Shown here: positions 4,272 to 12,122 of the stretch, in pieces
Numbering within the stretch: the stretch's first letter is position 1
How the letters are laid out: every line of letters starts with the position of its first letter
NCBI GenBank assembly: GCA_019323525.1
Contig: JAHWHD010000090.1
Coordinates: 1-17,306 of the forward strand
Direction: 5' to 3'
DNA length: 17,306 nucleotides
Source: Candidatus Woesearchaeota archaeon
Lineage (GTDB): Archaea > Nanobdellota > Nanobdellia > Woesearchaeales > JAHWHD01
Made by a program: the position numbers and the translations under genes
Notes under the pieces: generated by a model
Seen by the model: only the letters and a program-made list of their open reading frames with translations
What the model was told of the DNA's origin: nothing
Databases searched by the model: none

Positions 4272-6881
4272 TTATGATATTGTTATTGTGATTGTTGTAT
4301 TGTACGTTCCAGCTTGCAGGCCTGCAGGAGGTTTGATGTGGAAGTAAGTTGCCAGGGTCTCGTTTAAGCCCGAATCTGAGCATGTAGCGTCAGCGCACAC
4401 CTCTAGGCCTGTGCCTGGCTCGAAAGTCTGGTCAGTTCCGTTGAGATAAACTGGTGAGAGGTAGCCAGTAAGTTCCTCTGACTGGATATTATCATCGTCA
4501 ATCTGGAAATCATCTCCTACAATTGTCCAGTTATCAGTTCCTGAGGTTGGGTCAGTGATGCTCCATTGAATATTCAGGTTGTCATTTCCCCAGTTAGCCA
4601 TTGTAGCTAGGCTCGTACCGTTGTTCCACTGATCTAGGACGATGGTGCCGTCGCCAAGTGTTACAGAGCTAGGGTAGTCTATTGCTTTCAATGTTGCGTA
4701 TTCCCATGTGGCGTTTTCCTCAGCATCAGAGAGCCGTTTACCTGCCTGGCTGCTTACATTTACATGGAGTTTGTAGTTTGCGTTAGGCAGCTGGAAGAAT
4801 TCTGGGGTTGAGTCACCAGCAGACTTATTATCTGTGAAGATATACGTGCAAGTAGAGCCTGATCTTGAAACAGAGTCAACTTCCCAAGTATAATTATAAG
4901 AGTCCTCATCGCACGAGTTCGTATCAATGCATAGATAGATGTTTGCTTCGCTGTTAGAACCTTCGTCACAGTCATCATCAGTGTCGGTTGCAGTTATTCT
5001 TACAGCGACTGTTGCATTTGAATGTTCGATAGGCGTGAGTGCGCATGTTGCTGCTGTACAGCTAGAATATGCAGAGCCTGAATCTGTCAACTCAATGTTT
5101 GTTATGTCTGGAAGTGAGTCTGTCAGTACTAATGTTGTGTTGTATTCAGATGAGTTTCCACCAGTATTGCCGTCAGTTGTCCAGAGTTGAACATATACTG
5201 TTGAGTTTGCGTCTATGTCTCCAGGGGCGCCCCAAGGTATTGCAGAGTCTACAGTTTCTCCAGTCTTGTCTGCGTTTTCGTTTGATTCGTATGTGGCATC
5301 ACTATAGCTAGTACCGACACGTAGATGATATGTCAATGAATCTGCAGGCCAGCCGTCATCTGAGCCGTCGTCAGGGTCAGTAGCTGTCCATGTAAGACTT
5401 GGTGTCTGGTTATGAGTGCTAGTAGGGCTTAAGCCTGAAGGTTGAAGCGGAAGCTGATTAGATAGGTTGAACTCTATGTCTAAAGCAGAGCCGTTCTCTG
5501 AACCGTCATTTGGCACTAATCTAACATAATAGGTAGTATTAGTTCCTGAATAGTCCAGGCCTGTAACTCCTGTAACTGAATCTGTGCCTGTTGAAGAGTC
5601 GTATACGCAAGTCCAGGAATCTCTGTTGCCAGATGTTGTTGCAACACAGACATAAGTGGTTATTGAGTCACTGTCATTGTCTGAAGTAGACCATTGCATG
5701 TTAGGGGTTACATCGTGAGTGCTAAACTCTGTTGAGTCCCATGAAGATTCTCCGTCCTGGATCTGGAAATCTGTAGGAGGGTTTGGTACTGTGTTTGAGA
5801 TTGTCTCGTTAGTGCTGTTGACAGCAGTGCCTGCAAAACTGTGTTCGTCTACAGGCGTTACCTCGCACATCCAGACCTCGTTTGCTCCTGTGTTAGAGGA
5901 CGCAAGGGTTGAATCGGTAAATCCTGTTAATTGCCATGAACCTCCACCTGAATAATTGTACCATTTGAATGTTGATGTTCCTTCAGAGTCGCTGTCAGTT
6001 GCGTCTGAGAATGTGTAATTGCATGTTAAGGTTTGTGAAGAGCTCGGGGTGTCAGGGGTGATATCAACTGAGCTTGCGCTAGGAGCATGGTTTACATAAA
6101 AAGTATGAGATGAACTTGCTGAGCACTGGCCTGGGCAGGAATCGTCGTTAGGCGGACAGTCGCATACAAAGAAGTATGCTGTTAGTGAGGTACCATCTGA
6201 GTCTTGCGCAGCATATGTACATGTTAGTGAAGAATCGTCAGTGAAAGTTAAAGCAGTCTGGTTACAGATCTCTTGTCCTGAGGCGCACAAACCAGAGGTT
6301 GAGATTGAGTCTGTCCTGCAAACAAGCAATGAGTGGTTATCAGAAGCATCAGTGTCGCCATGGGAACTCATTGAAAAAGTAACAGTTTCTCCTACATCTT
6401 TATCTCCGTCATTTGAAGCGTCAGATGTCTGGCCAGATATTGTAGGTATAGCATCTGTCAAAGTGAACGAGATCGTATCGTTAGCTGTTCCGTTAGATGT
6501 GCCATCAGAAGGTGTTAATTTTACATAGTATGTTCTTGAGGCGCTACCCCAAAGGTAGTCCCAGTTAGATTCTACTTGAGTAAATGTGTAAGCAGGGTCT
6601 GCGTTAGGGCCTGTGTTAACAACGGAGCAACTGTCGTCATCAGTATCGTTTGTTATACATATATATGTAGATACAGGGTCTGAGTTTGGGTCAGAACCTT
6701 CTGTCCAGGAAAATGCCTGGTCTTTATCATGAGTTGTATCAGGCGTCCAACCATAAGGCGGTTCAGGAGCCGCGTTTCCTATTGTGAAAGTTCCGATAGG
6801 AGTTTCTGTTTCTGCAGAGACGTAGCACGAGAATAATGAGATAGTTAAAAAAATGGCTATAATAATCAAATATTTATTCAT
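4272..6881 (-). CDS. Large secreted multidomain Ig/FnIII-like surface protein (869 aa)
   Basis: The protein begins with a signal peptide (about 1-23, ending CYVSA). The mature start GTFTIGNAAPEPP shares TGxFTIxNxAP with the protein at 1380-2474. Repeated beta-sandwich domains follow, each with a proline-rich opening (for example PNPPTDFQIQDG, QPSGLSPTSTHNQTPSLTW) and FnIII-like strands with Asp-rich turns. The last domain (about 735-869) starts YPSSVTLGDGTIVLDQW and ends PPAGLQAGTYNTTITITIS, like WxL/anchor-type domains of surface proteins. N-x-S/T sequons are abundant, many Cys are paired, and the chain is acidic. An SD (AAAAGAGGG, 6888-6896) lies 6 nt before the ATG. The signal region contains LFSC, a poor lipobox match. 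The gene lies between the 1493-aa protein (57-nt gap) and the anchored Ig protein (11-nt gap). It is probably a structural or adhesive envelope component; no catalytic motif was seen. Confidence 0.85.
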   Translation of the reverse strand: MNKYLIIIAIFLTISLFSCYVSAETETPIGTFTIGNAAPEPPYGWTPDTTHDKDQAFSWTEGSDPNSDPVSTYICITNDTDDDSCSVVNTGPNADPAYTFTQVESNWDYLWGSASRTYYVKLTPSDGTSNGTANDTISFTLTDAIPTISGQTSDASNDGDKDVGETVTFSMSSHGDTDASDNHSLLVCRTDSISTSGLCASGQEICNQTALTFTDDSSLTCTYAAQDSDGTSLTAYFFVCDCPPNDDSCPGQCSASSSHTFYVNHAPSASSVDITPDTPSSSQTLTCNYTFSDATDSDSEGTSTFKWYNYSGGGSWQLTGFTDSTLASSNTGANEVWMCEVTPVDEHSFAGTAVNSTNETISNTVPNPPTDFQIQDGESSWDSTEFSTHDVTPNMQWSTSDNDSDSITTYVCVATTSGNRDSWTCVYDSSTGTDSVTGVTGLDYSGTNTTYYVRLVPNDGSENGSALDIEFNLSNQLPLQPSGLSPTSTHNQTPSLTWTATDPDDGSDDGWPADSLTYHLRVGTSYSDATYESNENADKTGETVDSAIPWGAPGDIDANSTVYVQLWTTDGNTGGNSSEYNTTLVLTDSLPDITNIELTDSGSAYSSCTAATCALTPIEHSNATVAVRITATDTDDDCDEGSNSEANIYLCIDTNSCDEDSYNYTWEVDSVSRSGSTCTYIFTDNKSAGDSTPEFFQLPNANYKLHVNVSSQAGKRLSDAEENATWEYATLKAIDYPSSVTLGDGTIVLDQWNNGTSLATMANWGNDNLNIQWSITDPTSGTDNWTIVGDDFQIDDDNIQSEELTGYLSPVYLNGTDQTFEPGTGLEVCADATCSDSGLNETLATYFHIKPPAGLQAGTYNTTITITIS

Positions 6882-6900
6882 TTATATCCCTCTTTTGATT

Positions 6901-6926
6901 TTTATTTATATATGTAGGGTATTTAA
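6901..6926 (-). promoter_or_regulatory. Internal promoter candidates before the 869-aa gene
   Basis: In the 57-nt gap the minus strand has TTTAAATA at 6926-6919 and TATATAAA at 6912-6905. The first predicts a start near 6897 and a 16-nt leader including the SD. The second predicts an almost leaderless message. Either could supplement read-through from the upstream operon. Confidence 0.4.
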
Positions 6927-6938
6927 AGGTTTTCATTT

Positions 6939-9900
6939 TTATTCACTCCTTATATTGATATCTGCTTGATATTCCTGGGTTATTGTACCTGATGGTATGT
7001 AACCTTTAAAGTATAGCTCCTTTGTGGTAAGCACAGGAAGATCGTATATCAGTTTGTACTCCTCTGCAAGTTCTACGTATGTACCGGATTCTGATTCGTT
7101 GTATGTGGCGTTTCCAACGCCTATAGTATATGATGAATTTTCCTGGCCTATAAAGTCTGAACTGTTAATGCTTATGTTAACAACGGCGTTACCAGTGTTC
7201 CTTATCAATAATGGATAAGCGTCAGTACTGTTGACTGTCTGGCCAGGGATTCCTGAGAATGAGACATTAGTTACATTGACTTCGTGAGCTACAAGTACGT
7301 TATAATAACAGCTGGTGTTTTCCTGGTCAGGTGTTAGGTCTGATAGGTTTATGTCAACGCTTATATTCCAGTATCCTGAATTTCTCCAGTAGTCCATGTC
7401 CCATGTTGCATTACATTGAGTCTGGTCTCCTGTTTTCTGGATTGTACCGGATACAACACTTAATGTTGGTGATTCGTATGTGTCTGACTCGTTAAAGATC
7501 CTTAGTTCACATGTGCCAGTCGCAGATTGGTTTGTGATGTTTGCTATCAGTGTCAATGATACATTGCCGTCTTCTATAGGGTTAACCTGGGAGCCTGCTG
7601 TTTGGTCATCGTCATCCGGTAAGATCATGATGTCAGTTATATTTATCGCTGCTTCAGCTGGTTGGACACTGAATGTTGAGTTTTCAGTATCTGCCCAGTA
7701 ACCTTCGCTGCAGTTTGCAGTTACAAAGTAAGCGTATGTATCAGGGTTTAGAGAGGTAGTGTTGTAGCTATAAGTCCAGATATCCTCTGATGAATTAAGC
7801 ATAGTGTAGTTGTTAGCGTCAACCTCAACTAACACAGTATCTACCTGGCTTATACTAGTGACATTTGCTGTGAAATTAATAATCTCTCCTTGAGTCACAG
7901 GGTCGGGTGAATCGCTGATATTGTTTACCTGGATTCCGCAAACTTGTGTGGTAACTGTGCTGTTCACATCAGTATCATTTACATTGCCTGTATGGTCCAT
8001 TGTGTGGACTGTAATAGTGTAGTTTGTCTCATCTTCGAGTCCAGTTGCGTTATAGTAATTGACAGGCGCGCTTAGATTTACTACATTGACTCCGTCAAGA
8101 TAGATTATAGTTGAATTAAAGTCTTCATCTGTAGGGTTTGTCCAGTTCCAGTATATTGAGTAAGGGTCTACTGACTGGTTAGCCAGGTTTGTGACTGAAG
8201 CAGGGACTGTTTCGTCAATTATCTCTTCAAGTACATAGACAAAGACTTCATCGAACCATGCAAGGGTTTGAGAAGCACCGTCGTTTGGATTTTTCAAGTC
8301 AATCCTTAGCCTGACTTCGTAAGCGCCTGTTTCTGTTATATAGCTAGAGATGTTCAAAGATTCATCTGTCCAGGTGTTCCAGGTAGAGTCCGAGTTTGTC
8401 CATACAGTGTTAACTGATTGCGAAGGAGTTACAAGATCAATATAAAGTATGTTCGAAATAGGAAGTACTGAAACATAGGATTTTCTCCATGACCAGTTTA
8501 GTGTTACTTCTGAGCCTGCTTCTATGGATGTCGTTGAACGGTTCATATAATCCGTTGCCCAGTACTTGTTTCTTCCAACTATGTTCTCTGCACGTAAACT
8601 ACCGCCGCCTAGCCTGTAGATGGTTGTGTCATGAACAAAGTCACCATCAGCGTCCGCGCCAGTATGTGTCCATTGGTTAAAGTCTGCTGTTGTGTTAAAG
8701 GTTCCAAAGCCTTGCAATGAATCTGTCTCAGCAAATCCTGGGTCATCAGGTGTTAGTATAAAAGTATAATCCTGGCCAGGCACTAATCCTGTCTTGAAAA
8801 GTGTCCAAGTACCAAAGCAGGTCTGGGTTGTAAAGTTCCAGTCTTTGCATTTGTAAAGTTCAGTTCCTGTTGCAGTTACTGTGACAGTTGCGTTTGTGAA
8901 ATTAAATTCAGTTGGGTCGATCGCATAAATTTTAACATAGCTAGTATTTTCTTCACCTACATCGTCTATGTTAATGAAATCAGATATGTTCTCATAAAGT
9001 TCAAAGCTTTCGAATAAGATCTCCTTGACAGGGCCTTGGTCAGGCGTAACTGTTATATCGTATGTTCCTTCGTCGATTGTCTGTTCTGTGTCAGAGGTCA
9101 ATGAAGCGATCGTAGAACCTAGCTCTGTGTCAATGAATCTAATGGTTGCAGGAACTGTTGATGCTCTTGAGTTCTTAATGACGCCATTAAACCTGAACTC
9201 TTCAGCCTGGCCAAACTCAAATACCTCGGATTCTGCTCCAACCTTGATCCTGAACTTCCTGTTATTCCATGCAGGGATTGTTAATGTAATTGGCTGGCTG
9301 CCAGATGCTGTATCTGTGCTTAGACTGTAATCTTTGACCCTGCCGATGATTGATATGGGCAGTTCATTTGGTGCGTTATGGTGGAAGACCACAGTCAGTG
9401 TTCCTTGGTCATCAGTTTCAGCAGAATCAATAATCGCTTCGTACCTTTCATCGTCTTTTACCTTGAACCATGTTATGTTTGTGACGTTAAAGCCTTCTGC
9501 AAAGCTCTGGCTAAGATGTTGTATGTCAACAACATATTCCTGTCCAGCTGCGATGTTAGTGTCAAGTCTTGTCCAGCCAGTCAAACAGATTTGTTCAGTA
9601 AAGTTCCATGAGTCGCACCTGTAAAGTTCTGAATTATTTGCAAGTAGTGTTGCAGATGCCGAGCTATAACCTATTAATGGATTAATAGAGTACTGCTGTG
9701 TGAAGTCTGAGGAGATTGGTTGTTCAAGATATTCGAATTCTAAGAACTCTGTAATACTTTCTGTCAAGTCAACCCCTTTGAATGTTAGGTTTCTTACTGC
9801 ATGTTGTTCCGCGTTAAAGCTTAGTATCTGAGGACGTACAGTGACATCATAGTAATCAGGCATAATTTCAAAGGCCTGGCCGTTCCTGATAGTATCGCTA

Positions 9901-11420
9901 AAGTCTGGTCCTGTGACTTCAATATCTGCATCAACCAGCTCGCCAAGATGGTCTCTTATGTTTAACTGCACCTCTATAAGTTCATCAGGGATTGTAAGGT
10001 TTTGTAATGCATAAGTAATTGTATCTATGTCAAGTTCAAGTTCGCCTTCAAGTTCGAATACTAGGTTGTAGTTTGTTGAATTAAGTCCGTCTGGTAATAA
10101 GCAGGATTCTAAGCAGATTTGAGTAAAGTCAAACCGCGCCCACAGGGATTCGTTCAATGTGATGTTGACATCAGTAATGTTCTCTGGAAGCGTAATATTG
10201 AATTCTGTGATGTTTTCTATTAATGTTATGTTTTCGGTGATTTCAGTGATATTTTCAATAATCTCTGTTAAATTTTCTTGAATCTCCGTCACGTTATCTT
10301 CTATCTCTGCTATGTTTTCCTCGATTTCAGTTATATTCTCCTCTACCTCTTCAAGATCTTCTGTAATATTTTCTTCGATCTCTTCTAGTTCTTCTTCTAT
10401 ATCTTCTGTGATGGTTTCTTCAGATTCTTTAATCTCTTCAATTATCTCTTCCTCTGGTTGTTCTTCCTCTACAGCTTCTTCATCTATTGGTTCTTGTTCT
10501 TGTACTGGCTCTTCTTCAACTGGTTCTTCTATTGGATTTTCAGTAATTTCTTCAGTTGGTTCTTCACTAGGTTCTTCTACTTGCTCATCTGCCGGTGTTT
10601 CTTCTGCAGGTTCTTCAGTAGGATGTTCATCGCTTGGTGTTTCTGATGGCTGTTGGCTTGGTTCATCAGAAGGTTCTGTGTTCTCTGAAGGAGATTCACT
10701 TGGTGCTTCACTTGGTGCAGATTCGCTTGGGGCTGAACCAGAATCGCTGCTGTCTGAACCTTCTGATGAGTCGCTGCTGTCAGAGCCAGAGCTTGATTCA
10801 GATGAGGAGTCTCCAGAATCGCTTGATGCTCCGCCATCTCCTGAATCACCATCACTATCTCCAGAATCGCCGCTACCTGAGTTTCCGGTTGAACTACTAT
10901 CTCCTCCGGAATTACTACCAGAGTCTCCGCTGCTATCACTTCCTCCTCCACTGTCGCCACTACCACTGCTAGAGCTGCCTCCACCAGAGTCTCCGCTGCT
11001 ATCGCCTCCGGAGTCACTGCCGTCACTTGCAACAGCATAAGCTGTAACTGACTCCAGGTGTTCAGGTTCTAAAGTATCTGAGTCCAGTACGAGATAGCGT
11101 CCTGTATCAGTCTCTAAGTATACTTTAACAGAGCCGTTACCAAGATAACTACCGCTAAGTTCAACTGATTTCAGGTTGAATATCTCAGGATGCTCCTGCA
11201 GAGTCCAGTTATACACGTAATCAGTGTCGATACTGATGTCAAGGGATTGGTTGTACTCTAGCATATTACCAGCTATGAACTGGCCTGTTAAACCTCCCTT
11301 GAACATGAACACTCCTGCCATTGCTATAAACAGGATAGCGATTACTGTAAACAGATAGTGTTTTCCAGAGTCGTGCCTATGGAAATCCTTTCTCTGTCCG
11401 TGTTTTACTTGCTTATTCAT
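6939..11420 (-). CDS. Giant N-terminally anchored modular surface protein (1493 aa)
   Basis: ATG 11420 overlaps the stop of the recombinase-like gene as ATGA. A basic His-rich cytoplasmic start (about 1-21) precedes a TM helix (about 22-40) and GGLTGQFIAG. An LGNG beta domain follows (about 75-130, VELSGSYLGNGSVKVYLE). Next are a Ser/Gly/Asp-rich linker (about 130-233), an acidic Glu/Pro stretch (about 233-340), a heptad-spaced ENIT repeat rod (about 340-425) and a CLESC domain (about 425-475). Two regulatory-like beta domains ending YDVTVRP and YDITVTP alternate with two modules of the form LYxCxxWNFTxQxC...WT (about 593-633 and 853-893). After that come a jelly-roll-like domain (about 905-1065), an FnIII domain (about 1070-1160) and several Ig-like domains to the end. 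Sequons are very frequent. There is no C-terminal anchor. It is probably a long glycosylated adhesin or envelope fibre; no enzyme motif was recognised. Confidence 0.88.
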   Translation of the reverse strand: MNKQVKHGQRKDFHRHDSGKHYLFTVIAILFIAMAGVFMFKGGLTGQFIAGNMLEYNQSLDISIDTDYVYNWTLQEHPEIFNLKSVELSGSYLGNGSVKVYLETDTGRYLVLDSDTLEPEHLESVTAYAVASDGSDSGGDSSGDSGGGSSSSGSGDSGGGSDSSGDSGSNSGGDSSSTGNSGSGDSGDSDGDSGDGGASSDSGDSSSESSSGSDSSDSSEGSDSSDSGSAPSESAPSEAPSESPSENTEPSDEPSQQPSETPSDEHPTEEPAEETPADEQVEEPSEEPTEEITENPIEEPVEEEPVQEQEPIDEEAVEEEQPEEEIIEEIKESEETITEDIEEELEEIEENITEDLEEVEENITEIEENIAEIEDNVTEIQENLTEIIENITEITENITLIENITEFNITLPENITDVNITLNESLWARFDFTQICLESCLLPDGLNSTNYNLVFELEGELELDIDTITYALQNLTIPDELIEVQLNIRDHLGELVDADIEVTGPDFSDTIRNGQAFEIMPDYYDVTVRPQILSFNAEQHAVRNLTFKGVDLTESITEFLEFEYLEQPISSDFTQQYSINPLIGYSSASATLLANNSELYRCDSWNFTEQICLTGWTRLDTNIAAGQEYVVDIQHLSQSFAEGFNVTNITWFKVKDDERYEAIIDSAETDDQGTLTVVFHHNAPNELPISIIGRVKDYSLSTDTASGSQPITLTIPAWNNRKFRIKVGAESEVFEFGQAEEFRFNGVIKNSRASTVPATIRFIDTELGSTIASLTSDTEQTIDEGTYDITVTPDQGPVKEILFESFELYENISDFINIDDVGEENTSYVKIYAIDPTEFNFTNATVTVTATGTELYKCKDWNFTTQTCFGTWTLFKTGLVPGQDYTFILTPDDPGFAETDSLQGFGTFNTTADFNQWTHTGADADGDFVHDTTIYRLGGGSLRAENIVGRNKYWATDYMNRSTTSIEAGSEVTLNWSWRKSYVSVLPISNILYIDLVTPSQSVNTVWTNSDSTWNTWTDESLNISSYITETGAYEVRLRIDLKNPNDGASQTLAWFDEVFVYVLEEIIDETVPASVTNLANQSVDPYSIYWNWTNPTDEDFNSTIIYLDGVNVVNLSAPVNYYNATGLEDETNYTITVHTMDHTGNVNDTDVNSTVTTQVCGIQVNNISDSPDPVTQGEIINFTANVTSISQVDTVLVEVDANNYTMLNSSEDIWTYSYNTTSLNPDTYAYFVTANCSEGYWADTENSTFSVQPAEAAINITDIMILPDDDDQTAGSQVNPIEDGNVSLTLIANITNQSATGTCELRIFNESDTYESPTLSVVSGTIQKTGDQTQCNATWDMDYWRNSGYWNISVDINLSDLTPDQENTSCYYNVLVAHEVNVTNVSFSGIPGQTVNSTDAYPLLIRNTGNAVVNISINSSDFIGQENSSYTIGVGNATYNESESGTYVELAEEYKLIYDLPVLTTKELYFKGYIPSGTITQEYQADINIRSE
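10140..10420 (-). repeat. Heptad-spaced N-glycosylation-sequon repeat (ENITEI)n
   Basis: The encoded peptide repeats units such as EENITEI, EENIAEI, EDNVTEI, QENLTEI, IENITEI and TENITLI at mostly 7-residue spacing. Hydrophobic residues recur at coiled-coil positions and Asn sequons recur one per heptad. The DNA is degenerate between units, so the pattern is kept at protein level. Confidence 0.8.
10720..11033 (-). repeat. Ser/Gly/Asp low-complexity linker with direct DNA repeats
   Basis: About 100 residues consist mainly of Ser, Gly and Asp. Some DNA is repeated exactly: a 21-nt stretch at 10917-10937 recurs at 10983-11003, a 66-nt period encoding DSSGDSG. The linker lies in the same place as the Gly/Ser linker of the smaller paralogue at 2457-3566. 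Expansion and contraction by slippage are likely. Confidence 0.75.
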
Positions 11421-11968
11421 GTGTCAAAAAATTTAGTGTACACATCCTTTGCAGTCTCAGGCAAAATCGCTTCATAAATCTGCATCAGTCTTAGCTTCTC
11501 AAGACCGGTCTGTTCCTGGATTGCAATCAGAGAAATCCCGTTCTCTAGTGCGTGCGCAATGTGACTGTACCTCAAGGTCTGAGGATTAAGTTTCTCAGGG
11601 AAATTGGCCAATTTACCGTAGAATTGAACTAGCTGCCTCACCCTTTTGGTAGTCATCATAGCAGATTGTCTTGTAGAAAACAAGTACTCTTGTTTACAAT
11701 CTTTGACATAAACCTTAATCTTAGAAGCTAATGAACGCGATATTATTGAACGCTTTTGTTTATTTGATTTAGTGCTTTCAGCTGGAAAATAGATAACATT
11801 TTTTGTAAAATCTATGTCATCTATCTTAATATGGATCAATTCATTTACTGTACAGCCAGTCTCAAAAAGTGTTTTAACAATTAATTTATCCCTTGTAGAA
11901 CTAATTGAATTTACGAATCTATGGAGTTCTTTAATACTAAGATAGGTTATTCCTCTTTTTTTGGCCAA
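11417..11968 (-). CDS. Tyrosine-recombinase-fold protein lacking most catalytic residues
   Basis: This 183-residue protein matches the catalytic domain of phage-integrase/XerD-type recombinases, without the usual N-terminal core-binding domain. The segment FETGCTVNELIHIKIDDIDF aligns with the family's TGLRxSEL box, but the catalytic Arg is Thr40. NPQTLRYSHIAHALENG aligns with the HxLRHSxATHLxxxG box: His is Gln130, Arg133 is kept. The later His/Trp position is Leu156, and a candidate nucleophile Tyr165 remains in QIYEAI. A Lys-rich hairpin (67-73) is present. Strand exchange therefore seems unlikely and a DNA-binding role more plausible. The TTG start at 11968 is the earliest usable codon and is not strongly supported: SD-like AAAAAGAGG lies inside the first codons. 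The stop overlaps the ATG of the 1493-aa surface protein as ATGA, making it the first gene of that operon. It may be its regulator. Confidence 0.78.
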   Translation of the reverse strand: MAKKRGITYLSIKELHRFVNSISSTRDKLIVKTLFETGCTVNELIHIKIDDIDFTKNVIYFPAESTKSNKQKRSIISRSLASKIKVYVKDCKQEYLFSTRQSAMMTTKRVRQLVQFYGKLANFPEKLNPQTLRYSHIAHALENGISLIAIQEQTGLEKLRLMQIYEAILPETAKDVYTKFFDT

Positions 11969-11974
11969 TTTCTG

Positions 11975-12071
11975 AGTTTCCCTTTTTTTTACAAAAGAGA
12001 AATTGAATATATAAAGGTTTTGGTTTGTCAGTTTCTTTTTTATTCATAAAAGGGAAACTAATATATAAAGA
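11975..12071 (-). promoter_or_regulatory. Promoter region of the recombinase-like/surface operon with duplicated TATA modules and inverted repeat
   Basis: On the minus strand a TATA-like CTTTATATATT is followed at once by AGTTTCCCTTTT (about 12071-12048). About 55 nt downstream the same module recurs as CTTTATATATT, one extra base, then AATTTCTCTTTT (about 12016-11993). AAAAGGGAAACT at 11986-11975 is the exact inverse complement of the first AGTTTCCCTTTT and lies about 25 nt past the second TATA, at the expected start site. A partial third copy (AGTTTCTTTTTT) is on the plus strand at 12030-12041. This looks like a repressor- or activator-controlled promoter. Confidence 0.5.
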
Positions 12072-12103
12072 TTCCTAATTGAACTAATTTGCAATATTGA
12101 AAA

Positions 12104-12122
12104 GAAAAGAAGCACAAAAAAA
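12104..12122 (-). terminator. Possible T-tract terminator after the 70-aa gene
   Basis: Directly after the stop of the 70-aa gene the minus strand reads a run of seven T, then GTGCTTCTTTTCTTTTC. Pyrimidine-rich T-tracts of this kind end transcription in archaea. No hairpin is seen. Confidence 0.4.

Noticed and set aside
4272..6881. Lipoprotein assignment for the 869-aa protein
   Set aside because: LFSC in the signal region has Phe at the -2 position, a poor lipobox. SCYVSA-E fits ordinary signal peptidase cleavage better.
10312..11040. Long Ser-rich plus-strand frame antisense to the 1493-aa gene
   Set aside because: It is the complement of the Ser/Gly/Asp and Glu/Pro linker codons; low-complexity DNA leaves several frames open. 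No SD, signal or domain is present.
11417..11968. Integrase as evidence of a prophage, integron or integrated element
   Set aside because: No att-like repeat with a tRNA, no phage genes and no composition break nearby. Catalytic residues are missing and the gene is coupled to a surface gene.
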